The notes below the pieces were generated by a model that was given only the letters and a program-made list of their open reading frames with translations, searched no databases and was not told the origin of the DNA. From Firmicutes bacterium CAG:170 (GTDB lineage Bacteria; Bacillota; Clostridia; Oscillospirales; Oscillospiraceae), in assembly GCA_000436735.1 (NCBI GenBank), contig FR887089.1, positions 1 to 8,312 on the forward strand: a stretch of DNA of 8,312 nucleotides, written 5' to 3'. Below are positions 6,001-8,312 of this stretch, in pieces; the first letter of the stretch is position 1, and every line of letters begins with the position of its first letter. The translations under genes were made by a program, and so were the position numbers.

Positions 6001-6202
6001 CGTCGTTATCCTCCCCATAGTTTTCTTCAAAGCGGCCTTCAACAATGCCGCCGTAGGTGTAGCCATTGTCGAAGCTCAGATAGATTGGCGTATCTTCATC
6101 GTACTGCGCGAGGAAGTTGATCAACTCGCCAGCGGTCATTGTCCGGTTGATCTGGTCGACGCCGTAACCTTCGCGGGACGTGGAATAAATCAGCTTTTTC
6201 AT
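5993..6202 (-). CDS. Small hypothetical protein
   Basis: 69 aa: MKKLIYSTSREGYGVDQINR, then TAGELINFLAQYDEDTPIYL, then FDNGYTYGGIVEGRFEENYG and an acidic tail (EDNDDE). It looks like a small alpha/beta domain, with 'TAGELINFLAQYDEDTPIYLSFDNGYTYGGI' topology but no catalytic motif. ATG 6202 is preceded by AAAGGA at about 6-nt spacing. A 24-nt conserved intergenic element ends 13 nt before the ATG. The 3' end overlaps the next gene by 8 nt. Function unknown. Confidence 0.82.
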   Translation of the reverse strand: MKKLIYSTSREGYGVDQINRTMTAGELINFLAQYDEDTPIYLSFDNGYTYGGIVEGRFEENYGEDNDDE

Positions 6203-6215
6203 GATAATCCTTTCA

Positions 6216-6239
6216 GCCCTCGTGACCTCCGGGGCGGGC
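6216..6239 (-). repeat. 24-nt intergenic element, copy A
   Basis: On the minus strand the element starts GCCCGCCCCGGAGGT and ends CGAGGGC. It differs from copy B (6486-6509) at one base. It begins 5 nt after one stop codon and ends 13 nt before the next ATG (6202). The terminal GCCC/GGGC can pair, enclosing a GGAGG that resembles a ribosome binding site. Confidence 0.8.
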
Positions 6240-6244
6240 ACTGT

Positions 6245-6472
6245 TCAAAGATAGTAAAACGTCGAGGTATCCCAGTGAATGAGCTCACGCGCTATATCGA
6301 CGCAGATATTCCAGTAGACAAAGGGCTTTTGCTTGCGGCCGTGGAAGGCGTAAAGACCTACTCTCACATAATCGCTCTCATCGCTGCATTTCTCGATGAT
6401 TTCAATTCTGTCTTTTGGGGCGATGCGTCCGGTACTGATAAGTGCAGTTTGTAACGCAGTTTTGATATCCAT
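6245..6472 (-). CDS. Small hypothetical protein
   Basis: 75 aa: MDIKTALQTALISTGRIAPK, then DRIEIIEKCSDESDYVRVGL, then FVYWNICVDIARELIHWDTS, ending TFYYL. It has mixed alpha/beta character with an aromatic C-terminus; no motif tells a function. The true start is ATG 6472, with AGGAAAG about 8 nt upstream. A much longer open frame upstream is antisense-like Ser/Thr/Ala sequence inside the 198-aa gene and is rejected. The conserved 24-nt element ends 13 nt before this ATG. Confidence 0.78.
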   Translation of the reverse strand: MDIKTALQTALISTGRIAPKDRIEIIEKCSDESDYVRVGLYAFHGRKQKPFVYWNICVDIARELIHWDTSTFYYL

Positions 6473-6485
6473 GGTTCTTTCCTGC

Positions 6486-6509
6486 GCCCTCGTAACCTCC
6501 GGGGCGGGC
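6486..6509 (-). repeat. 24-nt intergenic element, copy B
   Basis: It matches copy A (6216-6239) at 23 of 24 positions; the single difference is T for C in GGAGGTTACG. It begins 6 nt after the stop of the 198-aa gene and ends exactly 13 nt before ATG 6472, the same distance as copy A from its ATG. Confidence 0.8.
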
Positions 6510-6515
6510 TGTGAT

Positions 6516-7112
6516 TTAGCAGCAGTAGAAGCGGAGCTCGCCGTTGACCAGCTCGTACATGAAGCAGGCACAGTCGAAGCGAACATAGTTCCAGTCAGTG
6601 GATTCGTACACAGGCGTGCGGTCGAAGGTTCCGGACTTGCGGAGGCGGCGGTGCTTGTTGACCTCGTAGGTGTGAACCTCGTGCAGAATGTGAATCTTTT
6701 CGGGAGCAAAGCCGCACTCGTCAGCGATGAATGTCTTGGCTTCTTCGTCGGTCATCAGCTTGCCACAGTTGGCAAGGTGGTCGTAGTCGCTCTGGCTCAT
6801 GTTCGTTCCGGTGCCGGTGCTGGGCTTCCACTCAAGCTCACGATCCAACTCGGCAGTCAGGTCGTTGATCTGCTTCTCGCGAGCTTCCATCTCGGTCTTA
6901 TGCTGCTTTTCCATCTCGACCAACTGGCTCTTGAGCTGTGCAATTTCTTCGGCTCTTGCCTTGTAGATTTTCTTTTCGCCGCCGTTCTTCACGAACGCCT
7001 TGCAGAATTCGTCTTTGTTGCCATTGAAGTCGTAGTAGGCTTTTTCAATCTTCGCATACTCGCTGGCGGTCGGCTCGAAGCCGGTGCGCTCGATAAACTC
7101 AGAAATCATCAT
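6516..7112 (-). CDS. 198-aa coiled-coil hypothetical protein with antisense-controlled leader (predicted)
   Basis: Residues 1-45 are a helical head (ISEFIERTGFEPTASEYAKI, then YYDFNGNKDEFCKAFVKNGG). Residues about 48-93 are a coiled coil (AEEIAQLKSQLVEMEKQHK, ending AELDRELEW). The C-terminal part holds NMSQSDYDHLANCGKLMTDE, CGFAPEKIHILHEVHTYEVN, TPVYESTDWNYVRFDCACFM and ends LRFYCC. I recognise the type from clostridial accessory regions but know no function. AAGGAGG (complement of 7121-7127) lies 8 nt before ATG 7112; a second ATG follows directly. That ribosome site lies in a predicted stem and is overlapped by a + strand promoter for a small antisense RNA. The long run 7113-7238 before the gene is regulatory RNA sequence, not coding. 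Confidence 0.86.
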   Translation of the reverse strand: MMISEFIERTGFEPTASEYAKIEKAYYDFNGNKDEFCKAFVKNGGEKKIYKARAEEIAQLKSQLVEMEKQHKTEMEAREKQINDLTAELDRELEWKPSTGTGTNMSQSDYDHLANCGKLMTDEEAKTFIADECGFAPEKIHILHEVHTYEVNKHRRLRKSGTFDRTPVYESTDWNYVRFDCACFMYELVNGELRFYCC

Positions 7113-7120
7113 TTTGTGTT

Positions 7121-7181
7121 CCTCCTTGATATTTTTGCCTTACTCGGTTATAATCAAGGTGGCCGGGGTAAGGCTCCCGGC
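7121..7181 (-). promoter_or_regulatory. Structured mRNA leader with loop-loop complementarity and buried ribosome site
   Basis: In the leftward transcript, stem-loop I (7181-7162) exposes a loop containing GCCTTAC (7174-7168). Stem-loop II pairs CCTTGAT (7159-7153) with ATCAAGG (7130-7124), covering AAGG of the ribosome site AAGGAGG (7127-7121), and its loop holds GTAAGGC (7143-7137), a perfect 7-nt complement of loop I. The two loops can form a pseudoknot or kissing contact. The design suggests translational control of the 198-aa protein; the fold is deduced by eye. Confidence 0.5.
7126..7154 (+). promoter_or_regulatory. Near-consensus sigma-A promoter for a small antisense RNA
   Basis: TTGATA (7126-7131), 17 nt, TATAAT (7149-7154): 5/6 and 6/6 matches with ideal spacing. 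No rightward gene follows, but a U-tailed hairpin does at 7200-7240. Both boxes overlap the inverted repeat CCTTGAT (7124-7130) / ATCAAGG (7153-7159), and the -35 box overlaps the ribosome site of the leftward gene. Confidence 0.75.
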
Positions 7182-7238
7182 TCACCTTTCGGGGTGTTTG
7201 AGTAGCGGGTCTGTGGAAGGGGCCGCTACTCTTTTTAT
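7161..7238 (+). ncRNA. Predicted small RNA antisense to the leader of the 198-aa gene
   Basis: The start (about 7161) is inferred from the promoter and the end from the U tract. The RNA of about 78 nt would fold into three hairpins. Hairpin 1 is GCCGGG (7162-7167) / CCCGGC (7176-7181) with an 8-nt loop GTAAGGCT. Hairpin 2 is CACC/GGTG (7183-7186, 7193-7196). Hairpin 3 is GAGTAGCGG/CCGCTACTC (7200-7208, 7223-7231) followed by TTTTTATTT. It is fully complementary to the leftward leader, and its first loop would face the complementary loop of that leader, as in kissing antisense RNA systems. Confidence 0.6.
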
Positions 7239-7240
7239 TT
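7200..7240 (+). terminator. Intrinsic terminator of the small RNA
   Basis: A 9-bp perfect stem (7200-7208 with 7223-7231), a 14-nt loop and then TTTTTATTT on the + strand. On the minus strand the stem is followed by AAACACC, with no U tract, so leftward operon transcripts should pass. Confidence 0.75.
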
Positions 7241-7352
7241 ACTCATCCATGATGCGCTTGACGCTTTCGCGGAGTTCTTCGAGCGTTTCGCACTTCTCGA
7301 TGAGTTCGAGGATCGCTTTCAGCAGCGCCTCGGTGACGTTCACGTCGTTCAT
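7239..7352 (-). CDS. 37-aa small ORF, first gene of the leftward operon
   Basis: Translation gives MNDVNVTEALLKAILELIEK, then CETLEELRESVKRIMDE: a single amphipathic, acidic helix. AAAGGAG and GAGG lie just before ATG 7352. The promoter at 7400-7428 would start transcription about 40 nt upstream. It is a plausible real mini-protein and could also act as a leader peptide whose translation affects folding of the RNA that follows. The stop overlaps the U tract of the opposite-strand terminator. Confidence 0.7.
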   Translation of the reverse strand: MNDVNVTEALLKAILELIEKCETLEELRESVKRIMDE

Positions 7353-7399
7353 TCACCTCGCTCCTTTCAAAAAGCTGTTCGGCTTTGCCTTACATGCTT

Positions 7400-7428
7400 A
7401 TATTACACTAATTCGTGTCATTTGTCAA
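7400..7428 (-). promoter_or_regulatory. Leftward promoter of the cassette
   Basis: On the minus strand TTGACA (7428-7423), 17 nt, TAATAT (7405-7400). It drives the 37-aa ORF and probably the whole leftward operon down to 4014. The surroundings are very AT-rich. The spacer contains an operator-like dyad (7405-7418). Confidence 0.82.
7405..7418. promoter_or_regulatory. Operator-like dyad, leftward promoter
   Basis: ACACTAATTCGTGT: a 14-bp dyad with arms ACAC/GTGT lying in the -35/-10 spacer. It matches the dyad in the divergent promoter at 11 of 14 positions. Confidence 0.65.
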
Positions 7429-7469
7429 TATATAATTTACATTTTATCGTGAAATTTGCAAAAAAGTTT

Positions 7470-7498
7470 TTGACAATCGACACAGAATCGTGTATAGT
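7470..7498 (+). promoter_or_regulatory. Rightward promoter of the 71-aa XRE gene
   Basis: TTGACA (7470-7475), 17 nt, TATAGT (7493-7498). The expected start (about 7505) falls right at the ribosome site, so the leader is very short. The divergent arrangement with the leftward promoter (7400-7428) is typical of phage immunity switches. Confidence 0.85.
7480..7493. promoter_or_regulatory. Operator-like dyad, rightward promoter
   Basis: ACACAGAATCGTGT, arms ACAC/GTGT, in the spacer of the rightward promoter. Occupation by a repressor would block RNA polymerase; autoregulation by the adjacent XRE protein is the simplest reading. Confidence 0.65.
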
Positions 7499-7517
7499 GA
7501 TGACAGGAGGCGATAGT

Positions 7518-7733
7518 ATGGATATTTCAGTTGCAGAGAAGCTGCGCCTAATTATGAAACGGCAAAATATGACGATGGGCGAATTAGCCGAAGCGTCCGG
7601 GCAGACGCGCCAGAACCTGTCGAATAAGATGACTCGCGGCAACTTCACGGAAAAGGATATTGAGTCGCTGGCAAGCGCCCTGGGATGCAGCGTGAAGATC
7701 AGCTTCATTTTGCCAGACGGAACAGAAATTTAG
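7518..7733 (+). CDS. Small XRE-family regulator of the divergent switch
   Basis: 71 aa, almost all helix-turn-helix (about 5-58): EKLRLIMKRQNMTMGELAEA, then SGQTRQNLSNKMTRGNFTEK, then LASALGCSVKISF, ending ILPDGTEI. It is a Cro/C.AhdI-type single-domain DNA-binding protein that probably works as a dimer. AGGAGG (7505-7510) lies 7 nt before ATG 7518; the longer frame upstream would run through its promoter and is rejected. Its likely targets are the two ACAC-N6-GTGT dyads, making it an autoregulated repressor of the leftward cassette. Whether it counters or cooperates with the XRE regulator at 4014-4481 is not visible. Confidence 0.9.
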   Translation: MDISVAEKLRLIMKRQNMTMGELAEASGQTRQNLSNKMTRGNFTEKDIESLASALGCSVKISFILPDGTEI

Positions 7734-7744
7734 GGAGGAACGCC

Positions 7745-7795
7745 ATAGAGGTCTATACGATTCCCGCAAAAGGAGAAAGCCCGGACGCATGGTAA
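7745..7795 (+). other. Possible 16-codon mini-ORF with a non-standard ATA start
   Basis: GGGAGG (7733-7738) sits 6 nt before ATA 7745, which opens a frame reading EVYTIPAKGESPDAW and stopping at TAA 7793-7795 in the loop of the terminator. It could be an ATG mutated to ATA, a rare ATA start, or chance. I have no firm family match. Confidence 0.22.
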
Positions 7796-7808
7796 GCGTC
7801 CGGGCTTT
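7776..7808. terminator. Bidirectional terminator between convergent regulator genes
   Basis: AAAGCCCGGACGC (7776-7788) and GCGTCCGGGCTTT (7796-7808) pair perfectly over 13 bp with a 7-nt loop. The U tails are short (TTTGG rightward; TTTCTCCTTTT leftward), so it is probably stronger for the leftward XRE gene ending at 7819. Confidence 0.8.
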
Positions 7809-7818
7809 GGGGAGCAAG

Positions 7819-8073
7819 TCAGCGTTTGGTATGTAATTCAAAGCCGGTCCGTGTCCGTACCCGCGGCTCACTATTCGGTATGCGGATAATCAGATCTTCG
7901 AGATCACAGTCCAGTGCTTCGCATATCAAATCCAGATGCTCAAGGTTGACACGCTCGGCGAATTCGTGGTAGTAGTCGTTGATGGTAGACGGACGTATTC
8001 CGGTTGCCCGAGCGAGATCAGCCTGCGTCCAGCGCCTTTCGCCGAGGCGCGTGGACAGTAAAATCCTAATCAT
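7819..8073 (-). CDS. XRE-family regulator (HTH_26-like)
   Basis: 84 aa. The helix-turn-helix covers about residues 3-64: MIRILLSTRLGERRWTQADL, then ARATGIRPSTINDYYHEFAE, then NLEHLDLICEALDCDLEDLI. The short basic tail contains PRVRTRTGFELHTKR. The layout is that of small single-domain XRE regulators common in Firmicutes mobile elements. ATG 8073 lies 7 nt after AGGAG; the ATG at 8079 lies only 1 nt from it and is rejected. Two perfect palindromes upstream (8090-8114 and 8136-8156) are candidate operators for autoregulation. It converges with the 71-aa XRE gene on a shared terminator. Confidence 0.88.
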   Translation of the reverse strand: MIRILLSTRLGERRWTQADLARATGIRPSTINDYYHEFAERVNLEHLDLICEALDCDLEDLIIRIPNSEPRVRTRTGFELHTKR

Positions 8074-8089
8074 AGCCATGCTCCTTTAC

Positions 8090-8114
8090 GAGAAAATATA
8101 ACAAGTATTTTCTC
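8090..8114. promoter_or_regulatory. Perfect inverted repeat just upstream of the 84-aa XRE gene
   Basis: GAGAAAATA (8090-8098) and TATTTTCTC (8106-8114) are perfect 9-bp arms around a 7-nt spacer. It ends about 17 nt before ATG 8073 and abuts the ribosome site, and a TATATT -10-like box lies in it on the minus strand. It is a likely operator, or a 5' hairpin controlling translation. Confidence 0.6.
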
Positions 8115-8135
8115 ATTTTGCAGGAAGATGGTAGA

Positions 8136-8156
8136 TTATAACGAACTTCGTTATAA
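8136..8156. repeat. 21-bp perfect palindrome
   Basis: TTATAACGAA, a central C, then TTCGTTATAA: 10-bp arms with one central base. On the minus strand it contains TATAAT, so a bound protein would block a promoter there. It abuts the terminator at 8155. Candidate operator or recombinase site. Confidence 0.6.
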
Positions 8157-8192
8157 AAAGAGGCAGACGCATCAAACGTCTGCCTCTTTTTT
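8155..8192. terminator. Perfect bidirectional terminator
   Basis: AAAAAGAGGCAGACG (8155-8169) pairs with CGTCTGCCTCTTTTT (8177-8191) over 15 bp with a 7-nt loop. U tracts are present on both strands. It isolates the XRE gene from whatever lies to the right. Confidence 0.9.
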
Positions 8193-8312
8193 GCTGCATG
8201 GCAACGGACAAAGAAATACGAACCCAAATGCGGTGATGCGGATTTCTCCGTCGCCGTATTGCGTTCGTATAACTCTCTTATGGTGGAGCTCAAGAGAGTC
8301 TGTACGAACGTC
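8172..8312 (-). other. Open segment at the window edge, possible partial gene
   Basis: On the minus strand a frame is open from the window end to TGA 8172-8174, in the terminator loop (46 codons, with RTQYGDGEIRITAFGFVF). On the + strand a frame is also open from the terminator to the window end (with KKYEPKCGDADFSVAVLRSY) but lacks a credible start. At most one is real; no family is recognised. Confidence 0.25.
8262..8310. repeat. Nested inverted repeat at the window end
   Basis: Outer arms CGTTCGTA (8262-8269) / TACGAACG (8303-8310) and inner arms ACTCTCTT (8272-8279) / AAGAGAGT (8292-8299) enclose a 12-nt centre. A further TACGAAC lies at 8217-8223. It could be a recombination site, operator cluster or RNA hairpin. 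Confidence 0.55.

Noticed and set aside
6203..6515. CRISPR array
   Set aside because: There are only two copies of the 24-nt element, they are 270 bp apart, and a gene lies between them.
6473..6709. N-terminal extension of the 75-aa protein
   Set aside because: Low-complexity Ser/Thr/Ala/Pro reading inside the 198-aa gene, with no ribosome site; ATG 6472 has one.
6396..7205. + strand frame of 269 codons opposite the 198-aa gene
   Set aside because: Val/Leu-rich antisense reading without a ribosome site; the minus-strand frame has a start, a coiled coil and family-like motifs.
8136..8156. loxP-like site or SOS box
   Set aside because: The palindrome shares only short ATAAC/TTCGT segments with loxP and lacks its 8-bp asymmetric core; the Gram-positive SOS pattern GAAC-N4-GTTC is absent.
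8066..8293. Minus-strand frame of 75 codons upstream of the 84-aa XRE gene
   Set aside because: It reads through a perfect bidirectional terminator and both palindromes.

Overview
The window looks like part of a prophage or phage genome from a Gram-positive gut Clostridium-type host, most like the Oscillospiraceae/Ruminococcaceae. The grounds are strong AGGAGG-type ribosome binding sites at almost every start, clostridial-phage protein types (LLH-type holin, cysteine-peptidase endolysin with an SLH-like tail, CD1375-like mini-proteins), consensus sigma-A promoters, and moderately GC-rich codons. The taxonomic call is an inference. No integrase, terminase or structural gene is in view.

Left part (1-3895, all + strand). 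The window opens inside a diversity-generating retroelement (DGR): a TR/VR-type repeat, a spacer, and a 365-aa reverse transcriptase with YMDD and the DGR-type IGxxx(C)Q motif. Next come a coiled-coil tail-region protein and two tandem CD1375-like mini-proteins separated by an intrinsic terminator. The lysis module follows: a one-helix membrane protein, a holin, an endolysin that carries a strong internal start for its wall-binding domain, and a two-helix membrane protein. A strong terminator closes it at 3850-3895. The DGR would diversify a tail or receptor-binding protein encoded upstream.

Middle part (4014-7352, all - strand). Nine tightly packed genes appear to be read from one promoter at 7400-7428: a 37-aa ORF, a 198-aa coiled-coil protein, four very small proteins, a 232-aa double zinc-ribbon protein, a 102-aa protein and, last, a 155-aa XRE regulator. 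A near-identical 24-nt element sits at exactly the same distance before two of the starts. Most of these proteins have no function I can name. The cassette looks like accessory phage cargo.

Control region (7112-7520). This is the most interesting part. A near-consensus + strand promoter (TTGATA, 17 nt, TATAAT) followed within about 80 nt by a U-tailed hairpin predicts a small RNA antisense to the leader of the 198-aa gene. That leader can form two stem-loops with mutually complementary loops, one of which buries the ribosome binding site. To the right, divergent promoters at 7400-7428 and 7470-7498 each carry a related 14-bp dyad (ACAC-N6-GTGT) between -35 and -10. These are likely operators for the 71-aa XRE protein made by the rightward gene.

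Right end (7734-8312). It holds a terminator, a leftward 84-aa XRE regulator with two upstream palindromes, another perfect bidirectional terminator, and an unresolved segment with a nested inverted repeat at the window edge.
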